A stretch of 64,000 nt of DNA from JANQIO01 sp043585095 (GCA_043585095.1 CP121321.1:1674001-1738000), one strand, 5' to 3'; counted from the stretch's first letter, positions 1 through 9,278 are shown. The notes: a model not told the origin generated them from the letters alone. A program made the numbers and translations.

Positions 1-608
1 TCAGAACGAAACTGAGCGATGGGCAGCACCATATAGCGGATATCGCGTTTCTCCTCCGCGACAGCTGCAAGCAGCTCTACTTCAGCGGTGGTAGCAAACG
101 TCGACCCGGCTATTCCCGAACGCAATTGCGTCATAAGCATGTCCTGCTTCAGGGCGGCCTGAAAACCTGCGGGGCTGTAGCCCTGATCCGCTACCACGCG
201 ACGAAACATAGCCTCGTCGAAGCGGCCGTTGACCTTGAACACATCCATGTCGGCAATAAAGTCCACCAAAGCCTGATCTGAAACTGACATGTCGTAGTCT
301 GCGGCTGCCTGAATGAGCAGGCTTTTTTGTATCAAGAATTCGAGCGACGGTCCGGCTAACAACTGATCATCCAGAAGCGAAGGGTCAATATTCTCTCCCA
401 TCGTCATTAGTAATCGGCGTTTCTGCTGATTGATCTGTAACTGCAGTTCGGTCGCGGGGATGCGGTCACTACCCACCTCGGCAACGTATTGCACCCCTCC
501 TCCTGACAGCAGCGACTCAACACCCACGAGGGCAAACGGGACGACGATAAGAGCCATGATCACCTTGGCGGTTGTGCCCTGGAGATTTTGGCGAAGATTC
601 TGAAGCAT
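1..608 (-). CDS. ppiD: Peptidyl-prolyl cis-trans isomerase D, N-terminal part (partial)
   Basis: Seen: a minus-strand reading frame opening at ATG 608 (MLQNLRQNLQGTTAKVIMAL) and running off the left edge. It has a short cytoplasmic N-terminus, one transmembrane anchor at about residues 15-33, then a SurA-N-like periplasmic region. Known: PpiD is an inner-membrane-anchored periplasmic chaperone with a central parvulin domain that helps newly exported outer-membrane proteins. The catalytic domain lies outside the window. Position after hupB is the usual gammaproteobacterial order. About 350 bp, including a hupB terminator, separate it from hupB, so it probably has its own promoter; I see no convincing one. 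Identity is secure from anchor, start and context. Confidence 0.88.
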   Translation of the reverse strand, partial: MLQNLRQNLQGTTAKVIMALIVVPFALVGVESLLSGGGVQYVAEVGSDRIPATELQLQINQQKRRLLMTMGENIDPSLLDDQLLAGPSLEFLIQKSLLIQAAADYDMSVSDQALVDFIADMDVFKVNGRFDEAMFRRVVADQGYSPAGFQAALKQDMLMTQLRSGIAGSTFATTAEVELLAAVAEEKRDIRYMVLPIAQFRS

Positions 609-857
609 AATTGATGAGCTACCGGAACTGTCATTGTAAATGTCGCACAGCCTCGATGACCGCGCGCAGAAGGCGCAATTCTACGTGTCTTGGCAGAAGC
701 AGTAAAAGGAAATTGAACCTGTCTCGAGCAGGTAACTGGGGCCCCGCCTACTGAACTGGCAGATCTTCTTGGAGCTGCCGGGCTACGGCAGTGTGCCTTA
801 GCGAGGCGACACCATCGAGCCTCGAGAGGCGTAAAGAAGTGAGGCAAAAAGATAGGC

Positions 858-883
858 AAAAAAAAGCGCACTGTAAGTGCGCT
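858..883 (-). terminator. Rho-independent terminator downstream of hupB
   Basis: Read on the minus strand, a 7-bp stem AGCGCAC/GTGCGCT (865-883) with a 5-nt loop is followed directly by a run of T (plus-strand A run 858-865). It lies 80 nt after the hupB stop. The rest of the 355-bp hupB-ppiD gap holds no supported gene. Confidence 0.85.
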
Positions 884-962
884 CTTTCATGCATTGAATC
901 TCAACTAACGCGGCAGTAATACTTAAACCGCCAAATTGCACTCGCCGAGAAGTTACTGCTTG

Positions 963-1238
963 CTAGCTGTTAACGGCGTCTTTGAGGGCCTTGCCCGCTT
1001 TGAAGCCCGGCACTGTGGCAGCAGGAATCTGGATTTCTGCGCCAGTCTGAGGATTGCGGCCGGTACGCGCAGCGCGTTCTTTAACGGCAAAAGTCCCGAA
1101 GCCTACCAGTGCTACAGAGTCGCCTTGTTTCAGTGCACCTGTGATGCTGTCTACGACCGCATCCAACGCGCGACCAGCAGCAGCTTTAGGAATGTCAGCG
1201 GATGCTGCGATTGCGTCAATAAGTTCAGTTTTGTTCAC
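963..1238 (-). CDS. hupB: DNA-binding protein HU-beta
   Basis: A 91-residue basic protein with the full HU/IHF signature: N-terminal MNKTELIDAIA, the GFGTF turn and the DNA-intercalating arm with RTGRNPQTG and the conserved proline. HU bends and compacts DNA non-specifically as a dimer. The start is a GTG (1236-1238) preceded by a good AAGGGG ribosome site. It follows lon and precedes ppiD, as in Escherichia and Pseudomonas. A strong terminator follows 80 nt after the stop. The length is normal for the family and nothing is odd. Confidence 0.97.
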   Translation of the reverse strand: MNKTELIDAIAASADIPKAAAGRALDAVVDSITGALKQGDSVALVGFGTFAVKERAARTGRNPQTGAEIQIPAATVPGFKAGKALKDAVNS

Positions 1239-1430
1239 ACTTATCCCCTTCTAGAATTTTTTTTGCGTGGACGTTTTTATTAGGCCTGTCAGTCATCACC
1301 GCCAGACTCGTCTATCATTTTCAGTACGGGGTGCGTTAGCACACCCCTACCGTTTACTTTCGTTTGCCTCGTTATCACCTGATATGACTCTATCTTAGCT
1401 CTAAGACTACGGTCAACCGGAGCATATCGC

Positions 1431-3842
1431 TTAATGGGTATTAATGCGATTCTTTTCCTCTGAATCCGTGTCTTCTGTCGGCTTTATAGGATCAGCCAGG
1501 TAGTCCTCATCCGACAGCGGCTCAGGCATGGACTCCAAGGCAATATCGAGCACCTCGTCAATCCATTTCACCGGGCATATCTTGAGGTCCGCTTTAATGT
1601 TGTCAGGTATCTCCTGAAGATCACGCTCATTTTCCTGTGGGATCACAACAGTAGTAATCCCACCTCGATGGGCGGCCAGCAGTTTTTCCTTCAACCCCCC
1701 AATGGGAAGCACTTCACCACGCAACGTTATCTCACCTGTCATGGCAACTTCAGACAGCACCGGGATACCCGTCATCACGGAAACTAAAGCCGTGCACATA
1801 GCGATCCCGGCGCTGGGGCCATCTTTAGGTGTGGCGCCCTCGGGCACGTGAATGTGTAGGTCGTGCTTGTCATAGTAGCTGGCCGGGATGCCGAGTAACT
1901 GCGAACGGCTGCGCACGACGGTGTACGCCGCCTGGATAGACTCCTGCATCACATCGCCTAGCGAGCCCGTTTTGACCTGGCGCCCCTTGCCGGTTACGGC
2001 AGCGGATTCAATGGTAAGCAGTTCCCCACCCACCGACGTCCATGCCAGCCCGGTGACTTGCCCAATCTTGTTGTCCTCCTCAGCAAGGCCGAAGCTAAAC
2101 TTTCTGACACCCGATAGATCAGACAGCATATCCGGCTCAATAGTGACTGGCGCGGTATGCTCTTCAAGGCTAAAGGCCTTGACCATCTTCCGGCACACTT
2201 TGGCGATCTCTCGCTCCAATGCGCGCACGCCGGCTTCGCGAGTGTAGTGGCGGATCAGGTCCAGTACGGCTTGACTGGAAAACGCAACCTCATCCTTCTT
2301 GAGCCCATTCTGCTTGATCTGTTTAGGGATCAGGTACCGCTGGGCAATATTGAGCTTCTCGTCCTCGGTGTAGCCGGGTATGCGAATCACCTCCATACGG
2401 TCTAGCAAAGGCGGAGGTATGTTCATCGAATTCGATGTGCACACAAACATCACGTCTGACAGGTCGTAATCCACTTCCAGGTAGTGATCATTAAAGGCAT
2501 GATTTTGCTCTGGATCGAGCACTTCGAGCATGGCCGAGGCCGGGTCGCCCCGATGATCCATTCCCATTTTGTCGATTTCATCGAGCAGGAATAGCGGGTT
2601 GCGTACCCCAGCTTTAGACATCTTTTGCAAAAGTTTGCCTGGCATCGAGCCGATATAGGTTCGCCGATGCCCACGTATCTCCGCTTCGTCCCTAACGCCG
2701 CCGAGCGCCATGCGGACAAACTTGCGGTTGGTGGCCTTCGCCATGGATTCGCCCAAACTGGTTTTACCTACGCCCGGAGGTCCGACAAGGCACAGCACAG
2801 GGCCTTTGAGCTTGCGCACGCGTTTTTGTACAGCGAGGTACTCAAGGATGCGTTCTTTCACTTCTTCCAACCCGTAGTGGTCTTGCTCCAGCACATCACT
2901 GGCGCGCTTCAGGTCGTGCTTGACCTTACTCCGTTTTGACCAGGGAACGCTGATCATCCAGTCGATGTAACTGCGAACAACGGACGCTTCGGCAGACATC
3001 GGTGACATCATTTTCAGCTTGCCAAGCTCCGCGGACGCCTTTTCTTTAGCCTCATCAGGCATCTTGGCTTCTTCGATCTTGGCTTGAAGTTCTTCTATCT
3101 CGTTGGGCTCTTCGTCCAGGTCGCCCAGTTCTTTCTGAATGGCCTTCATTTGCTCATTCAAATAGTACTCGCGCTGGCTTTTTTCCATCTGCTTCTTGAC
3201 GCGGCCGCGGATACGCTTTTCGACCTGAAACAGGTCGATTTCCGCTTCCATTAGCCCCATCAGATGTTCAAGGCGTTCACGAATACCCGCGATTTCCAGA
3301 ATATTCTGCTTTTGTTCCAGATCAACGCTCATGTGCGCGGCAATAGTATCCGCCAGACGACCTGGTTCATCGATGCCGGACAGGGATGTCAGCACTTCAG
3401 TCGGCACTTTTTTGCTCAGATTGACGTACTTTTCAAACTGGGAAATTGTGGAGCGCAGCAAAACCTCAGATTCGTCTGCTGGTATGGCCTCGCTCTCTAT
3501 TTCCCGCACGCCGGCGACGGCAAAGCTTTCACCGTCGTCAACGCTATCGATAGATGCGCGATAGCCGCCCTCAACCAACACCTTTATGGTGCCATCGGGG
3601 AGCTTAAGCAGTTGCAGGATGCTTGATACCGTGCCGACCTGATACACGTCGTCTACGCCGGGGTTGTCCTCCGAGGCATTGCGCTGCGCTACCAGCAGCA
3701 CCTGCTTATCCGCTGCCATCGCATCTTCAAGTGCCTCTATGGACTTTTCGCGGCCCACGAACAAAGGCAGCACCATGTGTGGATAAACCACCACATCGCG
3801 AAGCGGTAATAACGGCAAGCTAACGACTGACTCGGAACCCAT
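1431..3842 (-). CDS. lon: ATP-dependent Lon protease
   Basis: About 803 residues: N-terminal substrate-binding domain, AAA+ module with Walker A GPPGVGKTS and Walker B LFLLDEIDKMG, and C-terminal Ser-Lys protease domain with the catalytic serine in KDGPSAGIAM. Lon degrades misfolded and regulatory proteins in the cytoplasm. I place the start at ATG 3842, not the in-frame GTG 12 bases upstream, because that GTGGAG segment makes a well-spaced ribosome site for the ATG. A sigma-32-like promoter sits about 50 bp upstream, so lon is probably heat induced separately from clpX. The order clpX-lon-hupB is standard. Confidence 0.97.
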   Translation of the reverse strand: MGSESVVSLPLLPLRDVVVYPHMVLPLFVGREKSIEALEDAMAADKQVLLVAQRNASEDNPGVDDVYQVGTVSSILQLLKLPDGTIKVLVEGGYRASIDSVDDGESFAVAGVREIESEAIPADESEVLLRSTISQFEKYVNLSKKVPTEVLTSLSGIDEPGRLADTIAAHMSVDLEQKQNILEIAGIRERLEHLMGLMEAEIDLFQVEKRIRGRVKKQMEKSQREYYLNEQMKAIQKELGDLDEEPNEIEELQAKIEEAKMPDEAKEKASAELGKLKMMSPMSAEASVVRSYIDWMISVPWSKRSKVKHDLKRASDVLEQDHYGLEEVKERILEYLAVQKRVRKLKGPVLCLVGPPGVGKTSLGESMAKATNRKFVRMALGGVRDEAEIRGHRRTYIGSMPGKLLQKMSKAGVRNPLFLLDEIDKMGMDHRGDPASAMLEVLDPEQNHAFNDHYLEVDYDLSDVMFVCTSNSMNIPPPLLDRMEVIRIPGYTEDEKLNIAQRYLIPKQIKQNGLKKDEVAFSSQAVLDLIRHYTREAGVRALEREIAKVCRKMVKAFSLEEHTAPVTIEPDMLSDLSGVRKFSFGLAEEDNKIGQVTGLAWTSVGGELLTIESAAVTGKGRQVKTGSLGDVMQESIQAAYTVVRSRSQLLGIPASYYDKHDLHIHVPEGATPKDGPSAGIAMCTALVSVMTGIPVLSEVAMTGEITLRGEVLPIGGLKEKLLAAHRGGITTVVIPQENERDLQEIPDNIKADLKICPVKWIDEVLDIALESMPEPLSDEDYLADPIKPTEDTDSEEKNRINTH

Positions 3843-3895
3843 ATAATTCTCCACTGAAACGCCCTATTAGCGGCAAGTTATGCGCAAGTATATTG

Positions 3896-3923
3896 ATATG
3901 GGGTTGCAGCTAGCTTTTACAAG
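3896..3923 (-). promoter_or_regulatory. Sigma-32 (heat-shock) type promoter of lon
   Basis: On the minus strand CTTGTAA (3917-3923), 13 bp, CCCCATAT (3896-3903). The RpoH consensus is CTTGAAA-N11-16-CCCCATNT, so the -10 is exact and the -35 differs at one position. It would start transcription about 45 nt before the lon ATG. Lon is a known RpoH target in Escherichia coli. Confidence 0.8.
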
Positions 3924-4039
3924 AGGCACCCCACACCAGGATACGTCGGCAAAGCGTGCAACAACCCCCAAGATCGTAAAGTCTATCGAATGCTGACTGG
4001 CAACACCGGCGCCGGCTGGTGTTCATCATCGCGTACAGA

Positions 4040-4092
4040 GCGCCCTGGCGTCACGCCTGCGCGAGATAAACGCAGGAGGTACCGTAGGGCGC
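4040..4092. other. Two-part hairpin in the clpX-lon spacer
   Basis: The 434-bp spacer between clpX and lon holds no gene. Within it, GCGCCCT (4040-4046) pairs with AGGGCGC (4086-4092), and inside that CCTGCG (4056-4061) pairs with CGCAGG (4071-4076). There is no T run on either strand, so it is not a standard terminator. It could be a mRNA end-stabilising structure for clpX or a palindromic repeat; the function is unknown. Confidence 0.45.
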
Positions 4093-4276
4093 CTCCTGAT
4101 AGGATATGGAATGCGGGAGCACCGCAGGCTTTGCGACCCTGAACGTTCTTCCAACGTAACATTGATCGATATGAGTGAGAAGGAGCGATAGTGCGCTGCC
4201 GGCGCTATCTTTGGCCTTTCTACAATCGAGCTGTCACCGACAGCCTATTTCACCGATCACGTTATGGACAGGTGGC

Positions 4277-5566
4277 CTACTCCTCAGGGGAAGCAACCTT
4301 TTGTGGCTCGCTGTTCTGATATACCAGTAGAGGCTCGGAATCGCCCTTGATAACTGACTCGTCGATAACGACTTTGCTGACGTCATCGCGGGACGGAATG
4401 TTGTACATGCTGTCCAGCAGTACAGCCTCAAGGATTGAGCGTAAACCACGCGCACCCGTCTTACGCTCCATAGCACGTTCGGCTATCGCACGCAGCCCAT
4501 CGTCGCGGAAGTCGACTTCTACCCCTTCCATTTCCAGAAGCTTTGAATACTGCTTGGTGAGGGAGTTTTTGGGTTCAGTCAGGATTTGCACCAGGGCGTC
4601 GATATCAAGCTCTTCCAGTGTAGCAATGACGGGAAGCCGCCCTACGAATTCAGGGATTAAGCCGTAGTGCACCAGATCTTCTGGCTCGAGATCCAGAAGC
4701 ACTTCACCCACATTTCGTGAGTCTTCTTTGCTTTTAACCTCTGCGCCGAAGCCGATACCGCCCTTCTCGGAACGATCCCGTATGACCTTATCCAGGCCTG
4801 CAAAGGCGCCGCCGCAGATGAAGAGAATGTTTGACGTATCTACTTGCAGAAACTCTTGCTGCGGGTGCTTGCGGCCACCCTGTGGCGGCACGGACGCAAC
4901 CGTTCCCTCGATCAACTTGAGCAAGGCCTGCTGCACGCCCTCCCCGGATACGTCGCGGGTGATGGACGGGTTGTCTGACTTTCGGGAAATCTTGTCGATC
5001 TCATCGATGTAGACAATACCGACTTGAGCCTTATCGACGTCATAATCGCACTTTTGCAACAGCTTCTGAATGATGTTCTCTACATCTTCGCCAACATACC
5101 CGGCCTCTGTCAGCGTGGTAGCGTCAGCGATTGTAAAAGGAACATCTAATAGACGTGCTAGCGTCTCGGCCAAAAGCGTTTTGCCGCTGCCTGTAGGACC
5201 AACGAGCAATATATTACTCTTGCCAAGCTCCACATCCTCTCCGCGGCCGTCATCGTGACGCAGGCGCTTGTAATGGTTGTACACAGCAACTGACAGGACT
5301 TTTTTGGCGCGTTGTTGTCCGATGACGTATTCGTCAAGGATGCACTTTATCTCGTGCGGTACAGGCAATTTTTCCTGGCTCGTGTCGCCGCCAGATTCCT
5401 GAACTTCTTCACGGATAATGTCGTTGCATAGATCGACGCACTCGTCGCAGATGAATACCGAAGGACCGGCAATCAACTTGCGCACTTCGTGTTGGCTTTT
5501 CCCGCAGAAGGAGCAATACAAAAGCTTGCCGCCATCGTCTCCGGAATTAGTCGTCTCGTCAGTCAT
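4277..5566 (-). CDS. clpX: ClpX, ATPase subunit of ClpXP protease
   Basis: 429 residues. An N-terminal zinc-binding domain has Cys18, Cys21, Cys40 and Cys43 for substrate and adaptor recognition. The AAA+ domain follows, with Walker A GPTGSGKT, pore loop GYVGED and Walker B IVYIDEIDK. ClpX unfolds tagged substrates (including SsrA-tagged peptides) and feeds them to ClpP. It lies 173 bp after clpP on the same strand, a gap long enough for its own promoter, and ahead of lon. The length matches the family and no defects are visible. Confidence 0.98.
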   Translation of the reverse strand: MTDETTNSGDDGGKLLYCSFCGKSQHEVRKLIAGPSVFICDECVDLCNDIIREEVQESGGDTSQEKLPVPHEIKCILDEYVIGQQRAKKVLSVAVYNHYKRLRHDDGRGEDVELGKSNILLVGPTGSGKTLLAETLARLLDVPFTIADATTLTEAGYVGEDVENIIQKLLQKCDYDVDKAQVGIVYIDEIDKISRKSDNPSITRDVSGEGVQQALLKLIEGTVASVPPQGGRKHPQQEFLQVDTSNILFICGGAFAGLDKVIRDRSEKGGIGFGAEVKSKEDSRNVGEVLLDLEPEDLVHYGLIPEFVGRLPVIATLEELDIDALVQILTEPKNSLTKQYSKLLEMEGVEVDFRDDGLRAIAERAMERKTGARGLRSILEAVLLDSMYNIPSRDDVSKVVIDESVIKGDSEPLLVYQNSEPQKVASPEE

Positions 5567-5739
5567 TTATGCTACCCGGCTGTCTGGCCTAATCTGGCCT
5601 CTTGGTAAATCAGTGATGCTGTGTAACCGTCATTATCAGTAAAGATGCTGATTTTGGAGGCACAATGCAAGTCCCCGGCGTCGCTCTGGAAGTAGATGCG
5701 CCGGTCGCCTTGTGGAGGTATTCTATATTTAGTTAAATA

Positions 5740-6396
5740 TCAATCGCTTGCAGGCGTTTTCTTATCCAGAATACGACGACCAACTACCTCGTCAACAAGC
5801 CCGTATTCTTTGCTCTGCTCAGCGCTCATAAAGTTATCGCGCTCGGTGTCGCGCACGATGGTTTCAAGATCTTGACCCGTGTGCTCAGCCATGAGGCGGT
5901 TGAGGCGCTCTCGAATGATCAGAATCTCTCTAGCCTGAATATCGATGTCGGTAGCCTGGCCCTGCGCGCCGCCGCTAGGCTGGTGAATCATCGTCCGCGC
6001 ATTTGGCAGGCAAAAGCGCTTGCCGGGGGCTCCACCCGCCAGCAGGAAAGCACCCATACTGCAGGCCTGTCCGATGCACGTCGTGCTGACATTAGGCTTA
6101 ATAAACTGCATCGTGTCGTAGATTGCCAGTCCTGCTGTGACCGCGCCTCCGGGACTATTGATATAGAGGCTGATGTCTTTGTCGGGATTCTCAGCTTCCA
6201 GAAACAGCAGCTGCGCCACGATCAGATTGGCCATCTGGTCTTCCACCGGGCCCACCACGAATATGAGACGCTCTTTAAGCAGCCTTGAGAAAATATCGTA
6301 GGAGCGCTCACCGCGTGCGGTTTGCTCGACAACCATAGGCACCAGGCCCAGGTTTTTTATCTCGTTGTCATTGCGTCCGTCAAACTGCTGGCTCAT
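5740..6396 (-). CDS. clpP: ClpP, proteolytic subunit of Clp proteases
   Basis: 218 residues with the complete serine-protease triad of the ClpP family: Ser113 in GQACSMGAF, His138 in MIHQPSGG and Asp187. It forms a double heptameric chamber working with ClpX or ClpA. A short N-terminal stretch before the conserved LGLVPMVVEQT block is likely removed as a propeptide, as in other species. The start ATG overlaps the tig stop by 4 bases (ATGA), implying translational coupling with trigger factor. Confidence 0.98.
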   Translation of the reverse strand: MSQQFDGRNDNEIKNLGLVPMVVEQTARGERSYDIFSRLLKERLIFVVGPVEDQMANLIVAQLLFLEAENPDKDISLYINSPGGAVTAGLAIYDTMQFIKPNVSTTCIGQACSMGAFLLAGGAPGKRFCLPNARTMIHQPSGGAQGQATDIDIQAREILIIRERLNRLMAEHTGQDLETIVRDTERDNFMSAEQSKEYGLVDEVVGRRILDKKTPASD

Positions 6397-7718
6397 GCGG
6401 CCTCACTCCCTTGAGTTTGCTCCATCGCTTCCTGGTAACTGCACTCGTTCTCGGTTATCGCGGCGGTATCGAGGATCAGCTCTATGACCGCCTCTTCAAC
6501 TACCATATTTTCAATACCGCTCAACTGCTCTTGGTTCGAGTAGTAATAGCTAACGACCTGCTCAGGTTCCTGATAAGTAGAGGCAATCTCTTCAATCGTC
6601 TCTCGCACCTTCTCAGGATCTGCCTTGAGCTCGTTCTTGCTGACGATCTCACCCAACAGCAGCCCAAGCTTTACGCGGCGCTCGGCCTGCTCAGAAAACA
6701 TATCGGCAGGCAGAATCGTTTCCAAGTCCATATCGTCCGCAGCGCCGCCAAATTGCTGAAACATTTGCTGGCGCATAGCCGCAATTTCGCCATCGACCAG
6801 GGCCTGAGGAACTTCCTGATCAGCATGTTTTTCAACAACGGCATCGAGTACTTGCTGCTTCACATTGTTGCGCACCGCGTTCTTGAGCTCTCGCTCCATG
6901 TTTTGCGCGATCTCTTTGCGGAACTGTTCTTCGCCGCCCTCCTCTACGCCGTAGGTCTTGAAGAGCTCTTCATCCATCGCCGCAGGCGTGCGCTCTTTCA
7001 CAGTCTTAAGCGTTACTTTAAATTCGACTGCTGCGCCCTGCAGCTCTTCCGCCTGGTAGTTCTCTGGAAAAGTCAGCGAGAGAACCTTTTCCTCGCCAGC
7101 GGTCATGCCCTCGATCCCATCTTCAAAGCCAGGAATCATGCGAGCCGAACCCAACAACAGCTCTGAGTCTTCAGCACTGCCGCCCTCAAACGCTTCACCG
7201 TCGCGTGTTCCTACATAGTCGACAATCACCTGGTCCCCAGACTGAGCTGCACGCTCGACGATATCCCAGCTGCCCTGCTGATTGCGGAACACGTCGATCA
7301 TTTTATCGACGTCTTCATCGGTGACATCAGCCTTGGGGCGCGAAATTTCAACACCGGTCAGGTCGACAAGCTCTACATCGGGGAAAATCTCAAAAGTGGC
7401 GACAAACTCGATATCGGCACCGGCATCCATTTTCCGGGGTTCGATATTAGGCTGCCCGGCGGGACGCAGATTTTCCTGATTTACCGCTTCGTAAAAGGAT
7501 TGGCTCATCACTTCGCCAAGAACTTCCTGACGTACGCCAGCACCGTAGCGCTGCTTGATAACATTCATCGGCACTTTGCCAGGACGAAAACCATCCATCT
7601 TGATGTTCTTCGCCGCGCGCTGCAGGCGGTTATTGACCTCGCTCTCCACCCTTTCGGCGGGAACTCCTACGGTTAAGCGACGCTCCAGACCCGACGTCGT
7701 CTCGACAGAAACCTGCAT
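6393..7718 (-). CDS. tig: Trigger factor, ribosome-associated chaperone and PPIase
   Basis: 441 residues in trigger-factor order: N-terminal ribosome-binding domain with the signature GFRPGKVP at about residues 44-51, central FKBP-like prolyl isomerase domain (VIVDYVGTRDGEAFEGG onward), and a long helical C-terminal cradle. It binds nascent chains at the exit tunnel. It is the first protein gene of the tig-clpP pair and lies 22 bp downstream of tRNA-Leu(UAG) on the same strand, so the tRNA and tig may share a transcript. The length is usual (about 430-450). Confidence 0.97.
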   Translation of the reverse strand: MQVSVETTSGLERRLTVGVPAERVESEVNNRLQRAAKNIKMDGFRPGKVPMNVIKQRYGAGVRQEVLGEVMSQSFYEAVNQENLRPAGQPNIEPRKMDAGADIEFVATFEIFPDVELVDLTGVEISRPKADVTDEDVDKMIDVFRNQQGSWDIVERAAQSGDQVIVDYVGTRDGEAFEGGSAEDSELLLGSARMIPGFEDGIEGMTAGEEKVLSLTFPENYQAEELQGAAVEFKVTLKTVKERTPAAMDEELFKTYGVEEGGEEQFRKEIAQNMERELKNAVRNNVKQQVLDAVVEKHADQEVPQALVDGEIAAMRQQMFQQFGGAADDMDLETILPADMFSEQAERRVKLGLLLGEIVSKNELKADPEKVRETIEEIASTYQEPEQVVSYYYSNQEQLSGIENMVVEEAVIELILDTAAITENECSYQEAMEQTQGSEAA

Positions 7719-7740
7719 GAAAAATCCTCAGACAATAAAA

Positions 7741-7826
<86 letters not shown>

Positions 7827-7869
7827 TGTAACTTGCCCAAGCCGCCTCTTTGCTAACCGAAGGAAAAAC

Positions 7870-7901
7870 TCTAAGCCGTTAAAAATCTAAGTCGTTAAAA
7901 A
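7870..7901. repeat. Tandem 16-bp repeat upstream of tRNA-Leu(UAG)
   Basis: TCTAAGCCGTTAAAAA (7870-7885) is followed directly by TCTAAGTCGTTAAAAA (7886-7901), identical at 15 of 16 positions. It lies 45 bp upstream of the tRNA, in the leader region of the minus-strand transcript. It may be slippage or a protein-binding site. Confidence 0.7.
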
Positions 7902-8003
7902 ACAGGGCTTTAGAGTTATGCCAGCACACGTTGCTCGGGTGAATTTAAGGGCGGGGATTCTGCCACAAAGCCATGGGGCCAGCAAGCGATGAAACCGTCT
8001 TAT

Positions 8004-9059
8004 CTAGCCAGTCAAGCAGGCTGGATCGAAGGCATACTCTCCCGACAGCCACCGCACGACCTCGACCGCCGCCGCATCGCCAAAACAGCCATACTCTTTG
8101 ATCAATTCCTCGCGCCTGGCATCCCCCATGCCAGCCAGGCCGACTTGTTCAAATTCCTGCAGGTCACGCCTTAAAAGCGCCGCCAACTTTGCTGGATACA
8201 GGGTTTCGAGCGCTGGTTCACTGGCGCCATACAGCGCTGCAAGTCCGCCCAGGGGGTATTGTGACAGTGCCGCCTGATTCATCGGATTACAAAGATGCCC
8301 CGCCGTCACACCCGACAGCCGCTGGTCACGCGCGGGAAGCGGCTGCAGATGCAAAAAGTCTGTCATGGCTGCGCCATCGTTTACCGGGTAGTTATCCCAT
8401 AAAATCGGCGCTCGACCGAGGCGTTGCCTGATAGCCTCTACATCAGAAACCGTGATCGACGGGGAGCAAACTGTATTTCCGGTCCAGAAAACGCCCACAT
8501 CTGGGTCTAACTGCGCGCCGAGATTCTCCCAGTAGCCTTGTGGCATGGCACCAAAATGCTGTTCCAACACTGGATCAAAGGAATAATAGGTCGGACACAT
8601 CAGTACGGTTTCCGCGTCCGTCCAATGCAAAACGTCGGTGATGATCTCGACCTGTCGATCGGCCAAATCGCTGAGGTCACCAGGCATGTCGTCGAATAGA
8701 ACCGCCAATAGACTGCCGCCAAAGGAATCAATCCGGGCGATTTTTTCGCGCAGGGCGATGCGATCGGCCTGATCATAGCGTTGATACAATGCGTAGGGCG
8801 ACAAGCCCATTCCCCAGATCAAGCCCCGGTCGCGATAGTAGGCCGCAGTAAGCCTGATCTCTTCCAATTCGCTGGCGGACCAGTTCTGGCGCCACTCAGA
8901 GCGAAGCCTGACGTCTGATTTTGGAGCGTAAAGAAAGGTGTTCAGGCCGAAGCGCGTCAGGTAATTGGCATAGGAACGGCGCTCTTGCCACCGCCACGCC
9001 TGGCCATAGAAGCCCTCGACGATGCCAATCAGTGGCTTTTTGGTTCGCACAGTAGTCAC
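8004..9059 (-). CDS. GH84-family beta-N-acetylglucosaminidase-like protein (O-GlcNAcase fold)
   Basis: 351 residues matching the catalytic barrel of GH84 (bacterial NagJ and eukaryotic O-GlcNAcase). N-terminal GIVEGFYGQAW, then FLYAPKSD, the paired catalytic aspartates Asp123-Asp124 in LFDDMPG, VFWTGNTVCSPSI and LWDNYPVND. In this family the two Asp act in substrate-assisted catalysis through the 2-acetamido group. I see no signal peptide, binding module or membrane segment, so it is predicted cytoplasmic and a bare catalytic domain. The start is a GTG with no obvious ribosome site; GTG at codon 4 is an alternative. It stands alone, with no sugar-transport or aminosugar genes nearby. The true substrate is unknown. 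Confidence 0.82.
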   Translation of the reverse strand: MTTVRTKKPLIGIVEGFYGQAWRWQERRSYANYLTRFGLNTFLYAPKSDVRLRSEWRQNWSASELEEIRLTAAYYRDRGLIWGMGLSPYALYQRYDQADRIALREKIARIDSFGGSLLAVLFDDMPGDLSDLADRQVEIITDVLHWTDAETVLMCPTYYSFDPVLEQHFGAMPQGYWENLGAQLDPDVGVFWTGNTVCSPSITVSDVEAIRQRLGRAPILWDNYPVNDGAAMTDFLHLQPLPARDQRLSGVTAGHLCNPMNQAALSQYPLGGLAALYGASEPALETLYPAKLAALLRRDLQEFEQVGLAGMGDARREELIKEYGCFGDAAAVEVVRWLSGEYAFDPACLTG

Positions 9060-9278
9060 TCTAGTAATTAATCGTCATGTGGTTATCGCGATTTGTTTTA
9101 AAAAAACGTTCAAATCCATGTGGAAAATTACCAAATCTGAGCAATACTAAGAGTGTTGGCATCTATCCCCTAGTACCACCGGATGTCAACATAAGGCGTT
9201 CGCGATATCTGTAACGATATCTGTGAAAACCTTAATCAGGGAAGCAATTCCTTATGTTTCACTCCTAATGGTCTTATT
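9060..9278 (+). ncRNA. Possible small RNA or leader ending in an orphan terminator
   Basis: No convincing protein gene occupies this plus-strand stretch, yet it ends in a strong plus-strand terminator (9279-9304) with no upstream gene to serve. It contains a direct repeat CGATATCTGT at 9203-9212 and 9215-9224, and a 10-codon frame 9118-9150 without a ribosome site. I infer a small non-coding transcript; no clear promoter was found, so this is tentative. Confidence 0.3.

Noticed and set aside
4190..4215. GATAG/CTATC hairpin after clpX as a terminator
   Set aside because: The stem has a bulge and no T run follows on the minus strand.
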